From NCBI RefSeq assembly GCF_006439355.1, contig NZ_VFTG01000002.1, forward strand, positions 186,001-250,000: a stretch of 64,000 nt of DNA, given 5' to 3'. The notes below the pieces were generated by a model. The model did not search any database and was not told the origin of the DNA. It worked only from the letters and a program-made list of their open reading frames with translations. Shown here one piece after another: positions 56,794 through 64,000 of the stretch. Source of the stretch: Mesorhizobium sp. B4-1-3 (GTDB lineage Bacteria > Pseudomonadota > Alphaproteobacteria > Rhizobiales > Rhizobiaceae). A program made the position numbers and the translations under genes. Position 1 is the first letter of the stretch; each line of letters opens with the position of its first letter.

Positions 56794-57419
56794 TGAGCAG
56801 CGACGCGAGCAAGCCCCGCAAGGTAAACAACGGCGTCGTTGCCGCCGTCTGCCTCGCCTTCTTCACCGGCATGGTCGGCATGGCCTATGCGGCGGTGCCG
56901 CTCTACAAGATGTTCTGCCAGGTCACCGGCTATGGCGGCACCACGCAGCGCGCCGAGAAGCAATATGCCGGCCGGGTGCTCGATCGCGACATCACGATCC
57001 GCTTCGACGCCAACACCAATGGCATTCCGTGGCAATTCGAGCCCGTCGCCCGTTCTGTGACGATCAAGATCGGCGAGACGACCCAGGCGCATTATAGCGC
57101 CACCAACAAGTTCGACCGCCCCATCACCGGCCGCGCTTCGTTCAACGTGCAGCCTGAAATGGCCGGCGCCTATTTCAACAAGGTGGAGTGCTTCTGCTTC
57201 ACCGACACGACGCTGAAGCCCGGCGAGACGCTGGACATGCCGGTCGTGTTCTATGTCGATCCAGACATCGTCAATGTGCCGGAACTCAAGGACTTGAAGA
57301 CGATCACCCTGTCCTACACGATGTTCCCGGTCGAAAAGAAACAGCCGGTCGCCTCGTCGGCGCCGGCCGCTGGCAACAGCAGCAAAGTTCCAGATTCCGA
57401 AGCAAGCCTCGGGGGTTGA
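56793..57419 (+). CDS. ctaG: cytochrome c oxidase assembly protein CtaG (Cox11 family)
   Basis: This 208-residue single-pass membrane protein inserts CuB into subunit I. The helix is [24 protein letters not shown]. The copper-binding CFCF motif is in [17 protein letters not shown], and the conserved [16 protein letters not shown] precedes. The start ATG shares its A with the coxF stop. A Ser/Ala-rich tail ends the protein. Confidence 0.95.
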   Translation: MSSDASKPRKVNNGVVAAVCLAFFTGMVGMAYAAVPLYKMFCQVTGYGGTTQRAEKQYAGRVLDRDITIRFDANTNGIPWQFEPVARSVTIKIGETTQAHYSATNKFDRPITGRASFNVQPEMAGAYFNKVECFCFTDTTLKPGETLDMPVVFYVDPDIVNVPELKDLKTITLSYTMFPVEKKQPVASSAPAAGNSSKVPDSEASLGG

Positions 57420-57420
57420 T

Positions 57421-58302
57421 ATGGCAGACGCGCACGCAAAACCACAACACGACTACCATCTCGTCAATCCTAGCCCCTGGCCTTTCCTGGGCTCGGTCGG
57501 CGCGCTTGTCACCGCCGTCGGCGGCGTCTGCCTGATGCAGTATCTGAAGGGCGGCAACTTCCCGGTCTTCGGCCACAACATCGCCAATCCGTGGCTGTTC
57601 TTCATCGGCATGATCATCGTGCTCTACACGATGTTCGCCTGGTGGTCGGACACCATCAAGGAAGCGCATGAAGGCTACCACACGCGCGTCGTATCGCTGC
57701 ACCTGCGCTACGGCATGATCATGTTCATCGCCTCCGAGGTGATGTTCTTCGTCGCCTGGTTCTGGGCCTTCTTCGACGCAAGTCTCTTCCCCGGTGAAGC
57801 GAACCAGTATGCCCGTACCGCCTTCACGGGCGGCGTCTGGCCGCCGAAGGGCCTGGAGGTGCTCGATCCCTTCCACCTGCCGCTCTACAACACCATCATC
57901 CTGCTTCTGTCGGGCACGACGGTGACCTGGGCGCACCACGCGCTGCTGCATGGCGACCGCAAGGGCCTTATCAACGGCCTGGTGCTGACCGTCGGCCTCG
58001 GCATGCTGTTCACCATGGTGCAGGCCTACGAGTATATGCACGCTCCGTTCGGCTTCAGGGATTCGATCTACGGCGCCACTTTCTTCATGGCCACCGGCTT
58101 CCACGGCTTCCATGTCATCATCGGCACCATCTTCCTGCTGGTCTGCCTAGTGCGTGCTATGCGCGGCGACTTCACGCCGAAGCAGCATTTCGGCTTCGAG
58201 GCAGCCGCCTGGTACTGGCATTTCGTCGACGTGGTCTGGCTGTTCCTGTTCAGCGCCATCTATGTCTGGGCCTCGAACGGCGCGCTGATCGAAGGCCACT
58301 AA
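57421..58302 (+). CDS. ctaE: cytochrome c oxidase subunit III
   Basis: This 293-residue subunit has seven predicted helices. Typical sequence includes [67 protein letters not shown] and the final [16 protein letters not shown]. It begins 1 bp after ctaG. A terminator follows, so it may close the main cox transcript. Confidence 0.97.
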   Translation: MADAHAKPQHDYHLVNPSPWPFLGSVGALVTAVGGVCLMQYLKGGNFPVFGHNIANPWLFFIGMIIVLYTMFAWWSDTIKEAHEGYHTRVVSLHLRYGMIMFIASEVMFFVAWFWAFFDASLFPGEANQYARTAFTGGVWPPKGLEVLDPFHLPLYNTIILLLSGTTVTWAHHALLHGDRKGLINGLVLTVGLGMLFTMVQAYEYMHAPFGFRDSIYGATFFMATGFHGFHVIIGTIFLLVCLVRAMRGDFTPKQHFGFEAAAWYWHFVDVVWLFLFSAIYVWASNGALIEGH

Positions 58303-58326
58303 ACCGACGGGTTTCGGAGTCCCAAG

Positions 58327-58360
58327 AGGGCGGCTGCGGCGACGTGGCCGCCTTATTATT
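58327..58360 (+). terminator. rho-independent terminator after ctaE
   Basis: GGCGGC (58329-58334) pairs with GCCGCC (58347-58352) and is followed by TTATTATTT, 25 bp past the ctaE stop. Confidence 0.65.
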
Positions 58361-58387
58361 TGGGGCGAAAGGGTCTACGGTGCGGAC

Positions 58388-58774
58388 ATGAACGAAGACA
58401 AGGCGATCTGGCCCCCTATCGATCCGATCTCGGCCGGCCTGCATGGCCGCTGCCCGCGCTGCGGCGAGGGCAAGCTGTTCTCCGGTTTCCTTACCATCGG
58501 CAAGCGCTGCTACAATTGCGGGCTAGATTATTCCTTCGCCGATGCCGGCGACGGACCGGCGGTGTTCGTCATCCTGATCATCGGCTTCATCGTCGTCGGC
58601 TTGGCGCTGTGGATGGAGGTGACGCTCAGTCCGCCGCTCTGGCTGCACTTTATCCTGTGGATACCATTAGCGCTGGTGCTCTGCCTGACGGCGCTGCGCC
58701 TCATCAAGGGCGTGCTGATCACCTTGCAATATTCCAAGAAGGCCGCCGAAGGCAGGCTGGAATCGCACGAATGA
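58388..58774 (+). CDS. DUF983 family membrane protein
   Basis: This 128-residue protein has an N-terminal zinc-ribbon-like segment with CPRCGEGKLF and CYNCGLDY. Two membrane helices follow (AVFVILIIGFIVVGLALWM; WLHFILWIPLALVLCLTAL). This is the DUF983 layout, usual beside cox genes in alphaproteobacteria. It overlaps the SURF1 gene by 4 bp. An assembly role for the oxidase is suggested by context only. Confidence 0.92.
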   Translation: MNEDKAIWPPIDPISAGLHGRCPRCGEGKLFSGFLTIGKRCYNCGLDYSFADAGDGPAVFVILIIGFIVVGLALWMEVTLSPPLWLHFILWIPLALVLCLTALRLIKGVLITLQYSKKAAEGRLESHE

Positions 58775-59526
58775 ATGGGACGACGGACTCGGTGGCCGGC
58801 CGTTCGCGGACGCGCCCAGCGTTGCTGATTGGTCTCGGCCTTGTCCTGTTCGCCGTCCTGATTGGGCTCGGCACCTGGCAGATCCAGCGCCTGCACTGGA
58901 AGGAAGACCTGCTTGCGACCATCGACAAGCGCAGCCATTCCGCGCCGTTGCCGCTGGCCGATGTCGAGAGGGAGTTCGCCGCTTCCCATGACGTCGACTA
59001 CACGCCGGTGACGGTGACCGGCACTTTCCTGCACCGGGGCGAGCGACACTTCTTTTCCACCTGGCAAGGCGACAGCGGCTTCAACGTCTACACGCCCCTG
59101 CAGCTCGAGGACGGCCGCTTCGTGCTCGTCAACCGCGGCTTCGTTCCCTACGACCTCAAGGATCCGGCCAAGCGCCAGCAGGGCGAAATCGCCGGCAAGG
59201 TGACGGTAACCGGGCTCGCCCGCAATCCGCTGCCCGCAAAGCCGTCGATGATGCTTCCCGACAATAACGTCGCCAAGAACATCTTCTATTGGAAGGACCG
59301 CGACGTCATGGCGGCGACCGCCGGCCTGCCGGCCGGTTTCGTCCTGGTGCCGTTTTTCATCGATGCCGACAAGACGCCGAATCCTGGCGGCCTGCCGGTC
59401 GGTGGCGTCACCATCATCGACCTGCCGAACAACCACCTGCAATATGCCGTCACCTGGTACGGGCTGGCCGCCGCCCTTGCGGCCGTGCTGATCCTGAGGT
59501 TACGCCGCCCGGCGAAAGAGCCGTGA
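58771..59526 (+). CDS. SURF1 family cytochrome oxidase biogenesis protein
   Basis: This 251-residue protein has one membrane helix at each end (ALLIGLGLVLFAVLIGLGTWQIQRL; YGLAAALAAVLILRL) and a periplasmic loop. SURF1 signatures are GTWQIQRLHWKEDLL, VLVNRGFVPYD and NNHLQYAVTWYGLA. It aids heme a insertion into subunit I. ATG 58771 overlaps the DUF983 stop. Confidence 0.94.
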   Translation: MNGTTDSVAGRSRTRPALLIGLGLVLFAVLIGLGTWQIQRLHWKEDLLATIDKRSHSAPLPLADVEREFAASHDVDYTPVTVTGTFLHRGERHFFSTWQGDSGFNVYTPLQLEDGRFVLVNRGFVPYDLKDPAKRQQGEIAGKVTVTGLARNPLPAKPSMMLPDNNVAKNIFYWKDRDVMAATAGLPAGFVLVPFFIDADKTPNPGGLPVGGVTIIDLPNNHLQYAVTWYGLAAALAAVLILRLRRPAKEP

Positions 59527-59602
59527 GCGCCGCCGCTCTTGACAGCGCAGGGGTGCGCACCTCATTTCGCGTCCAGCGCTACGACTTAACCGGCCCGAAT
59601 TC

Positions 59603-60607
59603 ATGATTGAGAAAAAGCCACCGCTGACGATCAGGCTCTGCCAGCCGCGCGGCTTCTGCGCCGGCGTCGACCGCGCCATCCAGATCGTCGTGCTGGCGCT
59701 GAAGAAATACGGCGCGCCGGTCTATGTCCGCCACGAGATCGTGCACAACCGCTACGTCGTCGAAGGGCTGCAGAGCCTCGGCGCCGTCTTCATCGAGGAA
59801 CTCTCCGAGATTCCGCCGGAGCATCGGCAGTCGCCGGTAGTGTTTTCCGCGCATGGCGTGCCGAAATCGGTGCCGGCGGACGCCGAGGCGCGTAATCTCT
59901 TCTACCTCGACGCCACCTGCCCGCTCGTCTCCAAGGTGCACAAGCAGGCGATGCGCCACCAGCGGCTCGGCCGCCATGTGCTTTTGATCGGCCATGCCGG
60001 GCACCCGGAAGTGATCGGCACGATGGGCCAGCTGCCGGAAGGCGCCGTGACGCTGATTGAGACCGAGGCCGACGCCGCGCGTTTCGTGCCCGCCGACGCT
60101 TCGGCGCTGGGCTTCGTCACCCAGACGACCTTGTCGGTCGAGGACACCGCCGGCATCATCCGGGCGCTGCAGGAGCGGTTTCCGCAACTGCATGCGCCGG
60201 CCGCCGAATCGATCTGCTACGCCACCACCAACCGCCAGGAAGCGGCCAAGGAGACTGCGGTCGGGGCTGATCTCTTTCTCGTCGTCGGGGCTCCCAATTC
60301 GTCCAACTCGCGCCGCCTTGTCGAAGTGGCGGAGCGTGCGGGTGCGACGATGTCGCTTCTCGTGCAGCGCGCCGCCGAAATTCCGTGGGATGAGATCGCC
60401 GGGATCAGGACGCTTGGTCTGTCGGCCGGCGCCTCGGCGCCGGAGATCATCGTCGACGAGATCGTCGACGCCTTCCGGCAGCGCTTCGACGTCACCATCG
60501 ATCTGGCCGTCACGGCCACGGAAACGGAGGATTTCCCGGTGATGCGGGTGCTGCGCGATGTCGAACTGACGGCGGCCGACATGGCCTTCGTCAACGGAGC
60601 GGCTTGA
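59603..60607 (+). CDS. ispH: 4-hydroxy-3-methylbut-2-enyl diphosphate reductase
   Basis: This 334-residue iron-sulfur enzyme forms IPP and DMAPP in the last MEP-pathway step. The three cluster cysteines are in [25 protein letters not shown] and [23 protein letters not shown] and [15 protein letters not shown] are also typical. thrB follows 6 bp later. Confidence 0.97.
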   Translation: MIEKKPPLTIRLCQPRGFCAGVDRAIQIVVLALKKYGAPVYVRHEIVHNRYVVEGLQSLGAVFIEELSEIPPEHRQSPVVFSAHGVPKSVPADAEARNLFYLDATCPLVSKVHKQAMRHQRLGRHVLLIGHAGHPEVIGTMGQLPEGAVTLIETEADAARFVPADASALGFVTQTTLSVEDTAGIIRALQERFPQLHAPAAESICYATTNRQEAAKETAVGADLFLVVGAPNSSNSRRLVEVAERAGATMSLLVQRAAEIPWDEIAGIRTLGLSAGASAPEIIVDEIVDAFRQRFDVTIDLAVTATETEDFPVMRVLRDVELTAADMAFVNGAA

Positions 60608-60613
60608 AACCGG

Positions 60614-61576
60614 ATGGCCGTCTACACCGACGTCAACGAAGGCGAACTGACCGCGTTCCTCAAAGCCTATCCGGTGGGAGAACTGCTCTCTTACAAGGGC
60701 ATCGCCGAAGGCACCGAGAATTCCAACTTCCTGGTCCACGCCTCGACCGGATCCTACATCCTGACCCTCTACGAGAAGCGCGTCGACAAGGCCGACCTGC
60801 CGTTCTTTCTCGGCCTGATGGGCCATCTCGCCAGGAAGGGCATTTCCTGCCCGCTGCCGGTGACTGCGCATGATGGCACCGTCATCGGCACGCTGGCCGG
60901 CCGTCCGGCCGTCATCATCACCTTCCTCGAGGGCCTGTCGCTCAGGCGGCCGACCGCCGCGCATTGCGGCGAAGTGGGCAAGGCGCTCGCGGGCCTCCAT
61001 CTTGCCGGCCAGGATTTTCAGATGAGAAGGCCGAACGCGCTGGCGATCGACGGCTGGCGCAAGCTCTGGGCCGCCTCGCGCCACCGCGCCGAAGAGGTCG
61101 AGCCGGGCTTGGCGGCCGAGGTCGATGCCGATTTCAGGGATTTCGAGTGCAACTGGCCGACCGGCCTGCCGCAGGGCATCATCCACGCCGATCTGTTCCC
61201 GGACAATGTCTTCTTCCTTGGCGAGAGGCTGTCGGGGCTGATCGACTTCTACTTCGCCTGCGACGATCTCTACGCCTATGATGTCGCCACCTGCCTCAAC
61301 GCCTGGTGCTTCGAGAAGGATTTTTCCTTCAACCTGACCAAGGGAGCGGCGCTGCTTTCCGGCTATCAGTCGGTGCGGCCGCTCTCGGGCGACGAGAAGG
61401 CGGGGCTGCCGATGCTGGCGCGCGGCTCGGCGCTGCGCTTCATGCTGACGAGGCTCTATGACTGGCTGACCATTCCGGATGGCGGGCTGGTGATGAAGCG
61501 CGACCCGACCGAATATATCCGCCGCATGCGCTTCCACCGCGCCATCAAGTCGCCATCCGAATACGGGCTGACATGA
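60614..61576 (+). CDS. thrB: homoserine kinase (ThrB, aminoglycoside-phosphotransferase fold)
   Basis: This 320-residue enzyme phosphorylates homoserine for threonine synthesis. It is the APH-like type: [30 protein letters not shown], the catalytic loop [20 protein letters not shown] and [15 protein letters not shown]. Its stop overlaps the rnhA start (ATGA), giving the usual ispH-thrB-rnhA order. Confidence 0.95.
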   Translation: MAVYTDVNEGELTAFLKAYPVGELLSYKGIAEGTENSNFLVHASTGSYILTLYEKRVDKADLPFFLGLMGHLARKGISCPLPVTAHDGTVIGTLAGRPAVIITFLEGLSLRRPTAAHCGEVGKALAGLHLAGQDFQMRRPNALAIDGWRKLWAASRHRAEEVEPGLAAEVDADFRDFECNWPTGLPQGIIHADLFPDNVFFLGERLSGLIDFYFACDDLYAYDVATCLNAWCFEKDFSFNLTKGAALLSGYQSVRPLSGDEKAGLPMLARGSALRFMLTRLYDWLTIPDGGLVMKRDPTEYIRRMRFHRAIKSPSEYGLT

Positions 61577-62103
61577 CCAAGCAGATCGAGATCTTCACCG
61601 ACGGCGCCTGCTCGGGCAATCCCGGGCCGGGCGGCTGGGGCGCGGTGCTGCGCTACAACGGCGTCACCAAGGAACTGTCGGGCGGCGAGGCCGAGACCAC
61701 CAACAACCGCATGGAGCTGCTCGCCGCCATCACGGCGCTCAACGCGCTGAAGGAGCCTTGCGCGGTCGACCTCTACACCGACAGCAAATACGTCATGGAC
61801 GGCATCTCCAAATGGATCCATGGCTGGAAGAAGAACGGCTGGAAGACCGGCGACAAGAAGGCGGTGAAGAATGGTGAGCTCTGGCAGGCGCTCGACGAGG
61901 CCAACCGGCGCCACAAGGTGACCTGGCATTGGGTGAAGGGCCATGCCGGCCATCCGGAAAACGAACGCGCCGACGAGTTGGCCCGGCAAGGCATGGCGCC
62001 GTTCAAGAAAGGCCCTGTGAAGACTGCGGTGGCGGCGCAGCCCGCGACGCAGCCGAAGCGGCCAGCGGTCGCCAGGGCGCGACGCTCGACCCAGAGCTAT
62101 TGA
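61573..62103 (+). CDS. rnhA: ribonuclease HI
   Basis: This 176-residue enzyme degrades the RNA strand of RNA-DNA hybrids. The catalytic acids are in [18 protein letters not shown] (Asp), [10 protein letters not shown] (Glu), [11 protein letters not shown] (Asp) and [12 protein letters not shown] (Asp). A basic tail of about 30 residues ([14 protein letters not shown]) extends beyond the E. coli length. Confidence 0.96.
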   Translation: MTKQIEIFTDGACSGNPGPGGWGAVLRYNGVTKELSGGEAETTNNRMELLAAITALNALKEPCAVDLYTDSKYVMDGISKWIHGWKKNGWKTGDKKAVKNGELWQALDEANRRHKVTWHWVKGHAGHPENERADELARQGMAPFKKGPVKTAVAAQPATQPKRPAVARARRSTQSY

Positions 62104-62144
62104 TTTTGATGGCTGGATTCGCGCTCTGACCGGGGACGCATGTC

Positions 62145-62738
62145 GTGCCGATCGCCTATTACATCACCCATCCCCAGGTCCGCATTGACGCCAATGTGCC
62201 TGTGCCGGAATGGGGACTGTCCGATATCGGCCGGGCAAGGGCCGTCGCCATGCTCGACCAGCCCTGGATCGGCTCGATCGGCCGCATCGTGTCGTCCGCT
62301 GAACGCAAGGCGATTGAAACTGCCGAAATCCTGGCGGACCATCTCGGCCTTGCGGTCGAGGTGCGCGAGCGGATGCTCGAGAACGACCGGTCGGCAACCG
62401 GCTTCCTGCCGCCGCCGGAATTCGAGGCGGCTGCCGACCAGTTCTTCGCTAACCCGCACGAGAGCATCCGGGGCTGGGAACGCGCCATTGATGCGCAGAG
62501 CCGCATTGTGGGGGAGGTCGAAGAGGCGCTCGCCGCCAGTGGCGGTGGGAACGTCGCTTTCGTTGGCCATGGCGGTGTTGGAACGCTTCTGCTGCTTTTG
62601 CTCGATGGCAGGGAGATCAGCCGTACCGCGGATCAACCCGCGGGCGGTGGTAACTACTTCGCCTATGACGTTGCGTTGCGCCGCGTCCTGCACGGTTGGC
62701 GGCCGATCGACGAACCGGTACCGCATCACGCCAATTGA
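62145..62738 (+). CDS. histidine-phosphatase-fold protein with altered RHG motif
   Basis: This 197-residue protein starts at GTG: MPIAYYITHPQVRIDAN. The usual catalytic RHG near the N-terminus is THP here; the phosphoacceptor His is kept but the Arg is lost. The later elements SSAERKAIETAEILADHL and FVGHGGVGTLLLLL (second His) are present. Activity may be changed or lost. It is convergent with the frameshifted DUF2938 gene, 3 bp apart. Confidence 0.82.
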   Translation: MPIAYYITHPQVRIDANVPVPEWGLSDIGRARAVAMLDQPWIGSIGRIVSSAERKAIETAEILADHLGLAVEVRERMLENDRSATGFLPPPEFEAAADQFFANPHESIRGWERAIDAQSRIVGEVEEALAASGGGNVAFVGHGGVGTLLLLLLDGREISRTADQPAGGGNYFAYDVALRRVLHGWRPIDEPVPHHAN

Positions 62739-62741
62739 TCG

Positions 62742-63217
62742 TCACCGGATCAGCAGCGCCGTCGAGAACATGCCGAGCGCGAACACCGTGTGCGCCACGA
62801 GGTTGAGCGCGCGCACCTTTGTCGGATTGGGCAGCTTGGATGCCGCCCAGCCGGCGCCCATGCCTGGCGCCAGCAGGAACCAACCGGCTCCAACCGTGAC
62901 GATGCCGAGGATGAAGGCCGGCAGGAAAGTCGGCGCCGCCAGCCAGCCGGCGCCCGCGAGCACCACCAGGACCACGCCGTAAAGGATGCCGACCAGATAG
63001 TGGAATCCCAGCCCAGCGCCTTTTCATGCGCATAGGGCGTGGCCTTGCCGATATCGTCGTGGAAGACTTTCCCGGGCAGGTGCCAAACCCAGCGCCCGAC
63101 CATGCCCCAATTGGGCAAGGGCTGGCCGATCGCCTTGTTGAGGATGATCGCCCAGATGTCCATGAACACCGTGGCGCCGATGCCGATCGCTACCGCGCGC
63201 CAGATGGTGTCGAGCAT
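62742..63217 (-). pseudogene. DUF2938 membrane protein, frameshifted
   Basis: The N-terminal part (MLDTIWRAVAIGIGATVFMD..., through THAYEKALGW-like sequence YAHEKALGWD) is in one frame. The C-terminal part (VVLVVLAGAGWLAAPTFLPAF ... ALGMFSTALLIR) continues in another. Joining FHYLVGILYG from the second frame restores a normal DUF2938 protein of about 158 residues. The break lies near 63003-63009, where one base appears to be missing in GGCTGGGATTCCAC. It may be a real mutation or a sequencing error. Its ATG shares a base with the peroxiredoxin stop, implying an operon. Confidence 0.75.
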
Positions 63218-63699
63218 CAGAGCTGCTCAAGGATTTTGGCCGCGCCGCTCTCGTTGACGCCAGGCTTTGTCTCGACATTGAGCGCGGTGACCTTGCCGTC
63301 GTCGACGATCATCGAAAACCGCTTGGAGCGCAGGCCCATGCCGGCCGCGGAAAGATCGTTGTCGAGCCCCACGGCCTTGGCGAAATCACCGCTCCCGTCG
63401 GCGAGATAGAGGATATTGCCTTCGCCGCCGGAGAAGCGCGCCCAGGCGCCCATGACATGCACATCGTTGACCGAGACGACGGCGATCGTGTCGACCCCGC
63501 GCGCCAGGATGGCGTCATGGTTTTCCAGATAGCCCGGCAGATGGTTGTTGCTGCAGGTCGGCGTGAAGGCGCCGGGGACGCCGAACAGCACCACCTTCTT
63601 GGCGGTGAAGATCTCTGTGCCTTTTATATCCTTCGCGCCATCGGCGGTCATCGTCTTGAAGGTCACGTCGGGCAGTTTTTCGCCAACCGAAATGGTCAT
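63217..63699 (-). CDS. peroxiredoxin (Prx5/AhpE-like, thiol-dependent)
   Basis: This 160-residue peroxidase has the peroxidatic Cys49 in PGAFTPTCSNNHLPGY. Other typical sequence is VDTIAVVSVNDVHVMGAWAR and LRSKRFSMIVDDGKV, as in the Prx5 group. It reduces hydroperoxides with glutaredoxin or thioredoxin. ATG 63699 (MTISVGEKLPDVTF) is used because the family begins there. It lies upstream of the DUF2938 gene. Confidence 0.94.
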   Translation of the reverse strand: MTISVGEKLPDVTFKTMTADGAKDIKGTEIFTAKKVVLFGVPGAFTPTCSNNHLPGYLENHDAILARGVDTIAVVSVNDVHVMGAWARFSGGEGNILYLADGSGDFAKAVGLDNDLSAAGMGLRSKRFSMIVDDGKVTALNVETKPGVNESGAAKILEQL

Positions 63700-63787
63700 G
63701 GGGAGCCTCGTTTGGGAGAGATGGGAAGAACCGACGTCTTCGATATCGGACTGCGCGGACTCCGGCAACCTCTTCACAGCCGCTGGA

Positions 63788-64000
63788 TCAAGGGAAAGGC
63801 AGCAACCCGTCCACCGAACCCTCTGCGCTGGTCAGCGTGTAATACAGCCCGCCATCGGTCGGCGTCGCCGACGGCCGGTCGAGGATCGGCACTGTGAAGA
63901 CGAGCTTGCCGTCCTTCTGGCTGCGCACCGGCGCGCCGAACATGTAGTCGCGCTTGCCGGCGATGAAGAAGTCGACGGATTCCGGATCGCCGGGCGACTG
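63788..64000 (-). CDS. C-terminal part of a putative DsbD-N-domain protein (partial)
   Basis: The last 70 codons of a minus-strand gene enter from the right edge. They read SPGDPESVDFFIAGKRDYMFGA, then PVRSQKDGKLVFTVPILDRPS and YYTLTSAEGSVDGLLPFP before TGA. The pattern resembles the end of proteins with a thiol:disulfide-interchange DsbD N-terminal-like domain that lie next to this peroxiredoxin in rhizobia. That identity is tentative because the N-terminus is outside the window. Confidence 0.45.
   Translation of the reverse strand, partial: QSPGDPESVDFFIAGKRDYMFGAPVRSQKDGKLVFTVPILDRPSATPTDGGLYYTLTSAEGSVDGLLPFP

Noticed and set aside
59579..61537. Long minus-strand open frame opposite ispH and thrB
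   Set aside because: It spans two well-supported plus-strand genes and has no recognisable domain.

Overview
The window is GC-rich, densely packed chromosomal DNA from an alphaproteobacterium of the order Rhizobiales. Mesorhizobium or a close Phyllobacteriaceae relative is most likely. The evidence is the gene orders (pdxH–lipoprotein–dnaJ–fabI–phosphatase–aroC–ribB; tldD–ialB–ctaCDB–coxF–ctaGE–DUF983–SURF1–ispH–thrB–rnhA), a BioR-type operator at bioY, and several palindromic intergenic repeat families of a rhizobial type. I see no rRNA, tRNA, CRISPR array, insertion sequence or prophage. The genus assignment is inference from gene content; no search was run.

Layout. 1-7.5 kb: bioY with its operator, a DUF1284 protein, a TPR protein, an acetyltransferase and glyQ/glyS. 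The glyS frame carries a palindromic repeat inserted in frame. 7.5-17 kb: small secreted proteins, a Sua5-type tRNA-modification enzyme, an FAD oxidoreductase, ubiA, a divergent LysR/phytanoyl-CoA-dioxygenase pair, purD and a GH25 lysozyme-like protein. 17.3-24.2 kb: a ribitol utilisation locus with an AraC regulator, a binding protein, ATPase and permease, ribitol 2-dehydrogenase, and a D-ribulokinase carrying the TCSLVV signature. 24.2-34.3 kb: acyl-CoA dehydrogenase and crotonase, then pdxH, a lipoprotein, a DnaJ-type protein, fabI, a phosphatase, aroC, and ribB fused to a GTP cyclohydrolase II domain that lacks its zinc cysteines. 34.3-36.3 kb: a divergent MFS exporter/TetR pair whose shared promoter holds three copies of one 15-bp palindrome. 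36.4-46 kb: a membrane protein, bluB behind a cobalamin riboswitch, a histone-deacetylase-fold enzyme, xseB, DUF2277, pirin, dxs, a GFA protein, tlyA and an RNA (uracil-5) methyltransferase. 46-52.7 kb: a large secreted caspase-fold protein that has lost both catalytic residues, a C93 cysteine protease, a decayed antitoxin-like gene, tldD, a YbjN protein and an IalB protein. 53-62 kb: the aa3 cytochrome oxidase operon with its assembly factors, then ispH, thrB and rnhA. 62-64 kb: a phosphatase-fold protein, a frameshifted DUF2938 gene, a peroxiredoxin and the end of a gene that runs off the window.

The most notable signals are the catalytically dead caspase-like protein, the triple TetR operator, the palindrome inside glyS, the degenerate RibA domain, the ribitol locus and the palindromic repeats (a roughly 190-bp element in two copies, two-hairpin elements, and heptad repeats framed by inverted repeats). 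Most of the rest is conserved housekeeping DNA.
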